This document shows positions 22,889-31,335 of a stretch of DNA of 44,922 bases, piece after piece. This DNA is from Micromonospora rubida (lineage in GTDB: Bacteria > Actinomycetota > Actinomycetes > Mycobacteriales > Micromonosporaceae): assembly GCF_009908295.1 (NCBI RefSeq), contig NZ_JAAALO010000016.1:1-44922 (forward strand), given 5' to 3'. Both the position numbers and the translations under genes were made by a program. Below the pieces are notes generated by a model that saw only the letters and a program-made list of their open reading frames with translations, was not told where the DNA came from and searched no databases. The first letter of the stretch is position 1, and every line of letters begins with the position of its first letter.

Positions 22889-25228
22889 TCAGGCCGTAGC
22901 GACCTCGGTTGATGCGCGGGCGTCCCGACCCGGCGTGCGTCGGGCCGGGTCCCCGCCACCGGCGTCACCGGCCGAGCCGTCGGCCGGGGCGTCCGCCAAA
23001 GCGTCGGCCGGGGCGTCCGCCGGGCGGGCCGGTGCAGGGCCGCCGCCCCGGGCCGGCACCGCGTCCAGGTCGCCCCTGTCCGGGGTGCGCGGCGGCCCGC
23101 CGGGGCGGCCGTTGGCCGGGCCGCCGTCGGCTGGCTGGGTCCGGTCGGTGGAGTGGTCGAGCACCCGCAGCGCCGCGAGGGCCGCCATCGGCACCACCAG
23201 CGCCCCGGCGGCCCCGGCGACGTCGAGCGCGGAGCCGCTGAGCACCCCACCGATGACGGCGGCAACCGCCGTGCCGGCCATCGCGGCCCGCATCGCCGGG
23301 TAGATGCCGAACAGCCGCATCAGCCCGCCCCACGGCTGAAGCAGCGCGAACCAGACCAACAGGGCGCCGACCACGGCCAGCACGGTCAGCGAACTGTTGA
23401 CCAACGTCTCGAAGTTGGAGCTGCTGGACCGGTGCACGGTCAGCCCGCCGGTGCCGTCGCCGACGGCGGCCAGGAACCGGCCGAGGCTGCCCCGCTCGGT
23501 GGCCGGCCGGCGCAGGTCGATCACCGCGTAGCCGATGGTGAGGGCCAGCCCGGCCATGGTGGCCCAGACCAGCCGGCTGACCGTCAGCCAGCCGCCGGTG
23601 CTGATCGCCGCGGCCACGCTCACCCCGGCGGTCAGCGCGATCGCGCCGATCGAGTCCGCCCCCAGGTACGGGCTGCCGACCACCACCACGGCGAGCCCGC
23701 CGACGGCGACCATCACCATGGGCCGCCACTGGCGGCGGACCCGCTGGGCCAGCCAGCCGGCGCAGAGCAGGGACCCGGCGATGAACACGCCGAGCCCGAC
23801 GGTGCCCAGGCCGACGAACCGGCCGCCCTGCAGGGCCGAGTAGCCGATCACCCCGTTGAGCTGTAACCGGGCCCCGGTGAGCACGTCGGTGGCGACGACG
23901 AGGGTGGCCAGGCCGGCGACCGCGCCGAGTGGGCCGAGCGTCGAGGCGTGCCCGGGGACGAACCGGACGGCGACGGTCCCCCCGACCACCAGCAACGCCG
24001 TCACCGTGGCGAACCACCAGCCGGCGTGCTCGCCGCGCCACCAGGGCACGACGTCGGCGAGCAGGGCCGCCGGCACGGCCAGTGCGACGGCGACGAGCAG
24101 TAACTCCACGGTCGCCACCACCCGCCGGGGCACCGGCTTCGGGCCGACCGGCCCGGCGTGCCGGCGGGCGCGGCGCAGCAACGGCAGCACCGCGAGGGCG
24201 AGCAGCACCTGCGCGCCGACGAGCAGGGCGAAGAACCAGCCGGCGACCCGCCGCTGGGCGGCGGACTCCCGGTCGGCGTCGGCCGGTGCGGTCAGCGCGG
24301 TCGAAAGGTCCGCCGGCCGGCCGCCGACGGTGACCGCTGGCCGGCCGAGGAACAGCCGCTCCGGCATCGGCCGGCCGAGGGCGGCGAGGGCGGTCGGCGC
24401 CAGGTCGACCAGTTGCAGGTAGCCCTCCCGCCCGGTGGTGGGCGACGTGAGCCAACCCCGCTCCCAGCCGGGGCCGTCGGCGACGGCGACGTGCAGCCGA
24501 GACGGCAGGCCGGTGTCGGAGACCCCGGCGACCAGCACCAGGGAGCTCGGGGGCCGGGCGGCGAGCACCCGGGCCAGGTCGGCATCCGCCCGACGGGCCT
24601 GCTCGGCCCGGGCCGCCGGGTCCTCGCCGGAGACGGCGCCCAGGTCGACGATGCTCAGCACGCACGAGCCGAGCAGCGGGGCCGGATCGTCGGGCAGCTC
24701 CGCGGCGTACCGGTCGACCCGACCGAACGGGCGGGCGGCGGCCACCGCCGCGCCGGGGCCGACCGCGACCGAGCAGCGCACCGACTCGGACAGCGCGCCG
24801 GGCACCGCGCCCCAGGACAGGCGCTGCTGGTTGTACCGCACGACGGCCCCCTGGTCGGGCAGGTTCGCGCCGATGCCGTCGGGCTGCTCCACGGTCACCC
24901 CGACGGACGGGCAGGCGCCCGTGCCGCGGCCGCCGTTCCAGGCGGCGAAGTTGCCGGCGCCGAGGGTCAGCCAGCCGTCGACGGGGCAGGTGGGCCGGTG
25001 CGCGGAGCGCACCGACAGGGAGCCGATGGAGCCTTCCTGCGCCATTCGCCACAGTGTCGGGGTCGTCTGCGGGTCCACGTCGTCCCAGCGCAGGCCCGCC
25101 ACCCCGGCCAGTACCACGAAATCGGCGGTGCGCCGGGGGGCCTCCCCGGTCGGCCGCGCGGCGAGGGCGGCGACGCCGAGGACCACGACCAGCAGCGTCA
25201 GCAGGATCGGCGTGACTCTGCGCAGCAT
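22889..25228 (-). CDS. Multi-pass membrane protein with extracellular alkaline-phosphatase-like domain
   Basis: This is a 779-aa protein. An N-terminal hydrophobic anchor (PILLTLLVVVLGVAALAARP) is followed by a soluble region (about residues 35-295) with the look of the alkaline phosphatase and phosphodiesterase fold: ADFVVLAGVAGLRWDDVDPQ, TPTLWRMAQEGSIGSL, and later LQLVDLAPTALAALGRPMPE. About 10 transmembrane segments follow (residues 310-690) and the tail is Pro/Ala-rich. The catalytic metal ligands are not clearly all present, so enzymatic activity is uncertain. The start overlaps the glycosyltransferase stop (TGATG). Position next to a flippase and glycosyltransferase suggests a role in assembling or modifying an envelope glycan. 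Confidence 0.7.
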   Translation of the reverse strand: MLRRVTPILLTLLVVVLGVAALAARPTGEAPRRTADFVVLAGVAGLRWDDVDPQTTPTLWRMAQEGSIGSLSVRSAHRPTCPVDGWLTLGAGNFAAWNGGRGTGACPSVGVTVEQPDGIGANLPDQGAVVRYNQQRLSWGAVPGALSESVRCSVAVGPGAAVAAARPFGRVDRYAAELPDDPAPLLGSCVLSIVDLGAVSGEDPAARAEQARRADADLARVLAARPPSSLVLVAGVSDTGLPSRLHVAVADGPGWERGWLTSPTTGREGYLQLVDLAPTALAALGRPMPERLFLGRPAVTVGGRPADLSTALTAPADADRESAAQRRVAGWFFALLVGAQVLLALAVLPLLRRARRHAGPVGPKPVPRRVVATVELLLVAVALAVPAALLADVVPWWRGEHAGWWFATVTALLVVGGTVAVRFVPGHASTLGPLGAVAGLATLVVATDVLTGARLQLNGVIGYSALQGGRFVGLGTVGLGVFIAGSLLCAGWLAQRVRRQWRPMVMVAVGGLAVVVVGSPYLGADSIGAIALTAGVSVAAAISTGGWLTVSRLVWATMAGLALTIGYAVIDLRRPATERGSLGRFLAAVGDGTGGLTVHRSSSSNFETLVNSSLTVLAVVGALLVWFALLQPWGGLMRLFGIYPAMRAAMAGTAVAAVIGGVLSGSALDVAGAAGALVVPMAALAALRVLDHSTDRTQPADGGPANGRPGGPPRTPDRGDLDAVPARGGGPAPARPADAPADALADAPADGSAGDAGGGDPARRTPGRDARASTEVATA

Positions 25229-26388
25229 CACCGGCGTCCCGTCGACGGGGCGTCGGGGGTGGCCGGGCCGGCCGCGTCGGAGGCCAGCTCCGCGTAGAGC
25301 GCGGCCAGCTCGGCGACGGTGTCCGCCTCGGTGGGCCAGGTCCCGGCCCGCGCCGCGCCGGCCCGGCCCAGGTCGGCCCGGCGGGTCACGTCGTCGAGCA
25401 GTCCCCGCACGGCGGCGTCGACCGCGTCCACGTCGCCGGGGGGTACCAGCACGGCCGCGTCGCCGACCAGCCCCGGCAGGCCGCCGACTGCGGTCGCCAC
25501 CAGGGGCACGCCGGCGTGCAGCGCCTCCTGGGCGAAGAGTTGGCGGGCCTCCCAGTCGCTGGTCACCACGGCCAGGTCGGCCGCGGCCAGCAGGTCGGCC
25601 ACGTCGGTGCGGTGCCCGAGCAGGGTGACCGGGGCACGGGCGGCGGAGACCCGGGCGGCCAGCGGCAGGTACGCCGGCCCGCTGCCGGCGATCACCACGA
25701 CCGGCGGCGGGGTCCGGCCGCGCCACCGGGCGGCGGCGTCGATGAGCACGTCGTACCGCTTCTGGGGGTGCAGCCGGCCGACCGAGACGATCAGCGGCTG
25801 GTCGGCGGCCACTCCGAACTCGGCGCGGACGGCGGCCCGGCGGCGGCGCGGCGCGGGCAGCGCCGGCGCGGCGACCGGGGCGAGCCGGGCGTCGGCGGCG
25901 CCGAGCGCGGCGGCCCGCTCGACCAGGTCGGTCGAGGCGCCGAGCGCGACCCGGGCGCCCCGGGCGACGATCCGCTCGGCGAGCCGGGACAGGCCGCCGC
26001 GCAACCCCCGGGCGAGGACCGCGTTGTGCCAGGTGACCACCAGTGGGGCCGCCTGCCGGGCCAGGACGGCGACCAGCCCGGCGCGCAGCCCGTGCGCGTG
26101 CAGCACGGCGACGGGCTCGGCGGCCAGCGCGCGGCGCAACGCGGCGATCGCCCGGACGTCGGCGGGGGTGGGGCTGGCCGGGATCTCCACCGGCCGGAAC
26201 CGGGCGCCCACGCCGGTGAAGTCGAACTGCTCCTCGGTGGCGGCCGGACCGCAGACCAGCACCGGGGTGCCCGCCTCGGTGAACCCCCGGGCGATGGAGC
26301 GGACGTGCTGGCCGACGCCGCCGGTGCTGGAGGCGATCAGCAGTGCCACGGTGCCGTTCCGGCGGACGTTCGGCGTCGCGTCCGTCAC
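25228..26388 (-). CDS. GT4-family glycosyltransferase
   Basis: This 386-aa GT-B fold glycosyltransferase has an acceptor domain starting ALLIASSTGGVGQHVRSIAR and a donor domain with LIVSVGRLHPQKRYDVLIDA and the E-x7-E phosphate-binding motif in EARQLFAQEALHAGVPLVAT. It has no membrane segment and presumably transfers a sugar from a nucleotide donor to a lipid-linked acceptor at the inner face of the membrane. The start is ambiguous: GTG 26388 (VTDATPNVRRNG) is used; GTG 26397 is close, and a longer frame extends into the flippase gene. It is coupled to the downstream membrane-protein gene by TGATG. Sugar specificity is unknown. Confidence 0.85.
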   Translation of the reverse strand: MTDATPNVRRNGTVALLIASSTGGVGQHVRSIARGFTEAGTPVLVCGPAATEEQFDFTGVGARFRPVEIPASPTPADVRAIAALRRALAAEPVAVLHAHGLRAGLVAVLARQAAPLVVTWHNAVLARGLRGGLSRLAERIVARGARVALGASTDLVERAAALGAADARLAPVAAPALPAPRRRRAAVRAEFGVAADQPLIVSVGRLHPQKRYDVLIDAAARWRGRTPPPVVVIAGSGPAYLPLAARVSAARAPVTLLGHRTDVADLLAAADLAVVTSDWEARQLFAQEALHAGVPLVATAVGGLPGLVGDAAVLVPPGDVDAVDAAVRGLLDDVTRRADLGRAGAARAGTWPTEADTVAELAALYAELASDAAGPATPDAPSTGRR

Positions 26389-26440
26389 CGCGACCACCCC
26401 CGGGCCGCCATCGCCGTCGGCCCGCCGCACGTCGTCGCGC

Positions 26441-28138
26441 TCACCCGGACACCGTCTCCTTTCCGTCGCCCCGCTCCGGGGGGACCACGCCCTCCTGCCG
26501 AGGCCCAACGGCGCGCCCGGCTCCCCGGCCCGCCCCGCCCAGCCGGCGGCGCACGGCGGCCAGCAGCGGCCGGACGTCCCGCCGGTCGGTCAGGTACACG
26601 ATGGCGAGGAACACGACGCCGACCACGGCTGCGGACAGCATGCCCTGCACGAGTGCCGTCGGTGCGGTCGGGGTGCCGCCGCCGGCCCCGGCCAGCACCC
26701 GGGCGACGCCGGCCCCGGCGAGCGCGCCGAGCGCCCCGCCGAGCAGCCCGGCGGCCCCGGCGCGGGCCCCGCCGGCCAGCGTGGCGGGCCCGGCCGCGCG
26801 GCGCACCGCGAGCAGCAGCAGGGCGCCGAGCAGCAGCATCCCGGCCGAGTTGGCCAGGGTCACCGCGAGCACCCGGTCGGCGCGGGGCAGCAGCGCCGCC
26901 AGCGGGGCGACGGCCAGCGGTACGGCGAGCCAGCCGACGCTGATCGCGGCGGTGGCCGGGCGGGTGTCGCCCCGGGCGTACAGGGCCCGGGAGAGCACCG
27001 CGAACAGCCCGTAGCCGAGCAGCCCCGGGGCGAAGCCAGCGATCCCGGCGGCGACCGGGGCGGGGTCCTCCGGGCGGAAGAACGCGGCGACCGGGGCTGC
27101 GGTGCCGGCCAGCGCCGCCGCGCCGAGGCAGCTGAACAGGAACACCCCCCGGGTGGTCGAGGCGAGGGTGGCCCGGTAGGTGGCCTCGTCGCCCGTCGCC
27201 GACGCCGCCGCGAGGGTCGGATACGCGGCGACGGCGAGCGGCACGGCCAGCACCGCCCAGGGCAGCAGGTACATCGTCTGGGCCAGGTTGAACACCTGGA
27301 GGGAGCCGGTGGGGCCGCCCGAGGTGCTCTTGATGATCACCGCGAGGGCGATCTGCTGGGCGGTGACGGTGACCACACCGGCCACCGCGAGGCCGCCGAC
27401 CCGGGCCCGGGTGTCGGCGTCGAACGCGTACCCGGGGCGCAGCCGCAGGCCCAACCGGCGCAGCGGGATCAGCAGCGACAGCGACAGCACCACCACGCCG
27501 AGGGTGGTGCCGCCGGAGAGGACCAGTTCGCCGCCCCGGCTCACCCCGGCGACCGTGGCCCGGCGCCCCTCGACCGCGCTGAACGCCAGGTACACCGCGA
27601 TCACGGTGAGGCTGGACAGCAGCGGGGCGATGACCGGCCAGGCGAACCGGCGGTGTGCCTGGAGCACCCCGGCGAGCACGATGCCGATGCCGTAGAGCGG
27701 CAGCTGTGGGGCGAAGACCCGCAGCATCCGGGCGCCGGCGGCCAGCTCCGCCGGGCTGCGGCCGGAGCTGAACGCCTCGACGATCGGGCCGGCCAGCAGC
27801 GCGACCGCGACGGCCAGCGGCACCAGCAGGGTCACCGTCCAGGTCAGCAGTGCCCCGGTGGTCGCGCCCACCGCCCGCCGGTCCCCCGCCGCGACCGGAC
27901 CGGCCAGCAGCGGTACGACCAGGCTGGCCAGCGCCCCACCGGCCACGATCTCGAAGATGATGTTCGGCACGGTGTTGGCGACGACGTACATGTCGCCGAG
28001 GTCGCTGAAGTCCAGCGTCCAGGTGAACACCAGGGTGCGGCCGAAGCCGGCGAGCCGACTGACCACGGTGAGCACGGCGATCAGCGCGGCCGCTCCGGCC
28101 ACCCGGCCGGCGCCGGCGAGGGGTGCCGGAGTCTTCAC
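26441..28138 (-). CDS. MurJ/MviN-like lipid flippase
   Basis: This 565-aa protein of the MOP superfamily has about 14 hydrophobic segments. MurJ-like features are AALIAVLTVVSRLAGFGRTL, VANTVPNIIFEIVAGGALAS and FAPQLPLYGIGIVLAGVLQA. It would flip an undecaprenyl-linked glycan across the cytoplasmic membrane. A dedicated flippase for the neighbouring pathway is more likely than the essential lipid II flippase, because actinobacterial murJ usually lies near the origin with a long C-terminal domain; this copy ends in a short basic tail. GTG 28138 starts 1 bp after the upstream gene's stop. Confidence 0.85.
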   Translation of the reverse strand: MKTPAPLAGAGRVAGAAALIAVLTVVSRLAGFGRTLVFTWTLDFSDLGDMYVVANTVPNIIFEIVAGGALASLVVPLLAGPVAAGDRRAVGATTGALLTWTVTLLVPLAVAVALLAGPIVEAFSSGRSPAELAAGARMLRVFAPQLPLYGIGIVLAGVLQAHRRFAWPVIAPLLSSLTVIAVYLAFSAVEGRRATVAGVSRGGELVLSGGTTLGVVVLSLSLLIPLRRLGLRLRPGYAFDADTRARVGGLAVAGVVTVTAQQIALAVIIKSTSGGPTGSLQVFNLAQTMYLLPWAVLAVPLAVAAYPTLAAASATGDEATYRATLASTTRGVFLFSCLGAAALAGTAAPVAAFFRPEDPAPVAAGIAGFAPGLLGYGLFAVLSRALYARGDTRPATAAISVGWLAVPLAVAPLAALLPRADRVLAVTLANSAGMLLLGALLLLAVRRAAGPATLAGGARAGAAGLLGGALGALAGAGVARVLAGAGGGTPTAPTALVQGMLSAAVVGVVFLAIVYLTDRRDVRPLLAAVRRRLGGAGRGAGRAVGPRQEGVVPPERGDGKETVSG

Positions 28139-28139
28139 G

Positions 28140-29006
28140 TCAGTCGGTGCGCCGGCCCAGTGCGTCCAGCTCGCGCAGGCCCGGGGTGGCCTGGATGACC
28201 TGGGTGAAGCTGACCTTCTCGCTGGCCGCGGTGAGCACGGCGAGCACGGCGAGCACGCCGGCCCGGCCGAGGGGCCCGGTGCGGGCCGCGAGGGCCACCC
28301 CGAGCAGCGCGCCGAGCGCGTTGGCCCCGCCGTCTCCGATCATCACCTGTTCGTCGAGGTCCTCGCTGAGCAGGCCGGCGGCGGCGCCCACCGCACCGGC
28401 GGCGATCCCGCCGTGCGGGCCCCGGGCCAGCGGCGCGCCGAGCAGCAGGCCGGACTTCAACGCCCGGCCCGGCCGCAGGTCGAGCAGGTTGAGCAGGTTG
28501 GCGGTGCCGGCGATCACCCCGGCGCCGAGCAGCACGTCGACGGTGCGACCGAACGTGCCGTGGCGCTGCCGGCGGGGGTGGGCGGCGACGGCGGGGTCGG
28601 CGGCGAGCAGCGCGGCGGCGCCGAGCCCGGCCGCGCCCACTCCGACGATCTTGACGAGGCCGGCGGTGACCCGCCCCTCCCGCAGCGCGGCGAGGTGCCC
28701 GGCGAAGCCCTTGGCTGCCTTCTGCTCCGGCCGGGCGCCGACCATGTCGTCGTAGACGCCGACCGCTCCCCCGCCCACTCCGGCCACCAACGCGGCGGCG
28801 CCGGCGGCCCCGCTCGGAGCGCCGAGCGCGCCGGCCGCGGCGGCACCGGCGGCGAGCGCCGGGCCGGCGGCCAGGGTGAGGGTGCGGCCCCGGAAGTTGG
28901 TGCGTTCCAGGGCCGGGGCGACCGGCGAGGTGCGCAGCTCGCGCAGCGCGTACCGGGCGGCGGCGGCGCCGGCCCCGGCGATCAGCATGCGGCCCAACAG
29001 GCTCAC
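28140..29006 (-). CDS. MraY/WecA-like polyprenyl-phosphate glycosyl-1-phosphate transferase
   Basis: This 288-aa integral membrane protein retains signature loops of the MraY/WecA superfamily: GGGAVGVYDDMVGARPEQKA (the DD motif with the K-x-FAGH region after it), GTANLLNLLDLRPGRALKSG (the N-x-x-N-x-x-D motif) and EQVMIGDGGANALGALLGVA. Such enzymes start lipid-linked glycan synthesis by moving a sugar phosphate onto undecaprenyl phosphate. At 288 aa it is shorter than MraY (about 360) and may lack some transmembrane helices. It is the first gene of the tight four-gene set before pyrG and lies 67 bp after steB. Substrate is unknown. Confidence 0.75.
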   Translation of the reverse strand: MSLLGRMLIAGAGAAAARYALRELRTSPVAPALERTNFRGRTLTLAAGPALAAGAAAAGALGAPSGAAGAAALVAGVGGGAVGVYDDMVGARPEQKAAKGFAGHLAALREGRVTAGLVKIVGVGAAGLGAAALLAADPAVAAHPRRQRHGTFGRTVDVLLGAGVIAGTANLLNLLDLRPGRALKSGLLLGAPLARGPHGGIAAGAVGAAAGLLSEDLDEQVMIGDGGANALGALLGVALAARTGPLGRAGVLAVLAVLTAASEKVSFTQVIQATPGLRELDALGRRTD

Positions 29007-29073
29007 TCGGTCACCCCGTTCATGACGCCGCCTGCGTGGCGGGCGGGATCGGACAGCCGGGTACGTCGTTCGC

Positions 29074-30009
29074 TCACTGGGGCAGTCTAGGCAGCAGCGC
29101 GGTGACGTTGTCGCCCACGCCGTACTGGCCGGCCTTCTTCTCGACGACCTGCTGCGCCAGCGCCAGGCTGGTGACCAGCTGCCCCTGCGTGGTGTTGGCG
29201 TCGTCGACGGTGGAGATGGTCTGCGACAGGACCGGGTCGTTCCGGACCACCGACACCACGTTCCCGTCGGCCGAGCCGGTGCCGGCCACCACGATCGCGC
29301 CGGCCCGGTCGAACTGCTCGGCGACCTTGACCACCGACTCGTCCTTCTTCGCCGAGTCCTTGTCCACGTACGGCTGCCCGCTGACCAGCACCACCGCCTC
29401 GGCCGGCCCGGTCACCTTCTCGTCGGTCGTCAGGTAACCGGCCTTGGTGTACGACGCCAGCACCGCCATGCGGTCGGCCTCGGTGACGGGGGTGCCGCCG
29501 GGCCGGTCCAGCAGGACGCTGGCCAGCAGGGCGCTGGAGGTCTCCACGCCGTGGCCGTTGCCGGGCAGCCCGGAGGCGGGGGCGCTGGGTCGGGCGGCGG
29601 TGACGGCCAACTCCATCAGGTTGCTGTTGTTGTCCGGTTCGATGAACTTGTCCTGGAGGTTGACCCGCCCGGTGACGGTGGCCCCGGCGGTCCGGAGCAT
29701 CTTCAGCACGCCGTCGGTGTGTTCCCGCCCGCTGGGCAGGGCGAGCAGCAGCACCCGGCGGCCGGTGAGCTTGCCCGGCAGCATGACCTGGGCGATCTCG
29801 GCGGCGAACTGCTGCTCCATCTCCAGTTCCTTCTGCATGCTGTTGACCATCTGGCGCCTCTGCTGGTTGTCCTTGCTCAGCTCGTTCACCCGGTCCTTGA
29901 GCGAGTCGGCCACCGGGCCGTTGAGGGCGGCCGTGCCGACCACCAGGCCGATGGCCAACGCCAGAAAGACCGCGGTCAGGGACACCACGTGGTAGCGAAA
30001 GTTGATCAC
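29074..30009 (-). CDS. steB: SteB / MctB-family membrane protein
   Basis: This 311-aa protein starts MINFRYHVVSLTAVFLALAI, a single N-terminal transmembrane segment, followed by a coiled coil (LKDRVNELSKDNQQRRQMVN to about residue 75) and an extracytoplasmic domain. It matches the family named MctB in Mycobacterium tuberculosis (Rv1698, linked to copper) and SteB in Corynebacterium and Streptomyces, where it pairs with SteA in cell division. It is 27 bp downstream of steA, so they form one unit. The division role is more in line with the context than copper export, as no metal ligands stand out. Confidence 0.88.
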   Translation of the reverse strand: MINFRYHVVSLTAVFLALAIGLVVGTAALNGPVADSLKDRVNELSKDNQQRRQMVNSMQKELEMEQQFAAEIAQVMLPGKLTGRRVLLLALPSGREHTDGVLKMLRTAGATVTGRVNLQDKFIEPDNNSNLMELAVTAARPSAPASGLPGNGHGVETSSALLASVLLDRPGGTPVTEADRMAVLASYTKAGYLTTDEKVTGPAEAVVLVSGQPYVDKDSAKKDESVVKVAEQFDRAGAIVVAGTGSADGNVVSVVRNDPVLSQTISTVDDANTTQGQLVTSLALAQQVVEKKAGQYGVGDNVTALLPRLPQ

Positions 30010-30036
30010 GCTTGCAGCCTCTTGATCGGTCGGGAG

Positions 30037-31215
30037 CTAGAAGAGCTGGCCGAGCTGGAACACGAAATTGTTCCACCATTCGCTGACCACGCCCAGGTAC
30101 GCCTTGCCGACGGTGGAGACCGCCACGGCGGAGGCCATCGCCGCCACCGCCGCGAGCACCAGCAGCAGCAGGGAGGAACCGGAGATGCTCTGCCGGTAGA
30201 GCCGGCTGACGCCCTTGGCGTCCACCAGCTTCCCGCCGACCTTGAGCCGGGTGAGGAACGTCGAGGCCATCCCGCCCCGGCCCTTGTCGAGGAACTCGAC
30301 CAGGGTGGCGTGCGTGCCGACCGCCACCAGCAGCGACGCGCCCTTCTCGTCGGCCAGCAGCATCGCCAGGTCCTCGCTGGTAGCCGCCGCCGGGAAGGTG
30401 ATCGCCGGGACGCCCAGCCCGTTGACCCGGGGCAGCCCCGGCGCCCGCCCGTCCGGGTACGCGTGCACGATCACCTCGGCGCCGCAGCGCAGCACGTCGT
30501 CGGTGACCGAGTCCATGTCCCCGATGATCATGTCGGGGGTGTAGCCCGCCTCGACCAGCGCGTCCGCCCCGCCGTCCACGCCGATCAGCACCGGCTTGAA
30601 CTCCCGGATGTACGGGCGCAGCACGTCCAGGTCGTCCTTGTAGTCGTAGCCGCGCACCACGATCAGGCAGTGCCGGCCCCGCATCTGGGTCTGGATCTCC
30701 GGCACGCCGACGCCGTCGAGGAGCAGGTCGCGCTCCTGCCTGAGGTAGTCCATGGTGTTGGCGGCGAACGCCTCCAACTGCACCGACAGCCCCTCCCGGG
30801 CGTCGGCCATCGCCTTGGCCACCGTCTCGGCGTCCTGGAGGGCACCGTGCGCGACCGGCTCGCCGCCGACGTACACGGTGTTGCCCTCGATCCGGACGGT
30901 GTCGCCCTCCCGGACCTGCTCGAAGATCCCCTCACCGAGGTCGTCCAGGAGCGGGATGCCGGCCGCGACCAGCACCTCGGGGCCGAGGTTCGGATATCGG
31001 CCGGAGACCGACGGCTTGGCGTTGAGCACCGCGGTGACCCCGACAGCGACCAGCGAGTCGGCTGCCACCCGGTCCACGTCGACGTGGTCGATGATCGCTA
31101 TGTCGCCCGGGCGCAGCCGGCCGACCAGGCGTTTCGTCCGGCGATCGAGGCGCGCGGTGCCAAGGACTGTGTCCGGTTCCGCGCTCCGGTTCCGGCGCAA
31201 CGTGGGTAGACGCAT
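30037..31215 (-). CDS. steA: SteA, cytokinetic ring-associated protein
   Basis: This 392-aa protein corresponds to Rv1697 and SteA. A Rossmann-like N-domain (RLRPGDIAIIDHVDVDRVAA) is followed by a thiamin-pyrophosphokinase-like region (KPVLIGVDGGADALVEAGYT, PDMIIGDMDSVTDDVLRCGA). A C-terminal transmembrane segment (SSLLLLVLAAVAAMASAVAV) anchors it. Work in Corynebacterium places SteA with SteB at the septum, affecting cell-wall hydrolases. ATG 31215 with AGG 9 nt upstream is used; ATG 31224 is possible. Confidence 0.9.
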   Translation of the reverse strand: MRLPTLRRNRSAEPDTVLGTARLDRRTKRLVGRLRPGDIAIIDHVDVDRVAADSLVAVGVTAVLNAKPSVSGRYPNLGPEVLVAAGIPLLDDLGEGIFEQVREGDTVRIEGNTVYVGGEPVAHGALQDAETVAKAMADAREGLSVQLEAFAANTMDYLRQERDLLLDGVGVPEIQTQMRGRHCLIVVRGYDYKDDLDVLRPYIREFKPVLIGVDGGADALVEAGYTPDMIIGDMDSVTDDVLRCGAEVIVHAYPDGRAPGLPRVNGLGVPAITFPAAATSEDLAMLLADEKGASLLVAVGTHATLVEFLDKGRGGMASTFLTRLKVGGKLVDAKGVSRLYRQSISGSSLLLLVLAAVAAMASAVAVSTVGKAYLGVVSEWWNNFVFQLGQLF

Positions 31216-31335
31216 CGTGACCATCCTGGCATGTGAGGCAGGCTTTTCTGTCGCGACATGCCTGGGCAGGGCCGCCTACCCAGGGAAGCACACCGCAGCG
31301 CACACTGGTGTGCCTGCGCTCACAATCGGCCGCGG

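Noticed and set aside
29074..30009. Copper transporter as the definite role of the steB gene
   Set aside because: The name comes from one mycobacterial study; no metal-binding motif is visible and the steA neighbour supports a division role.
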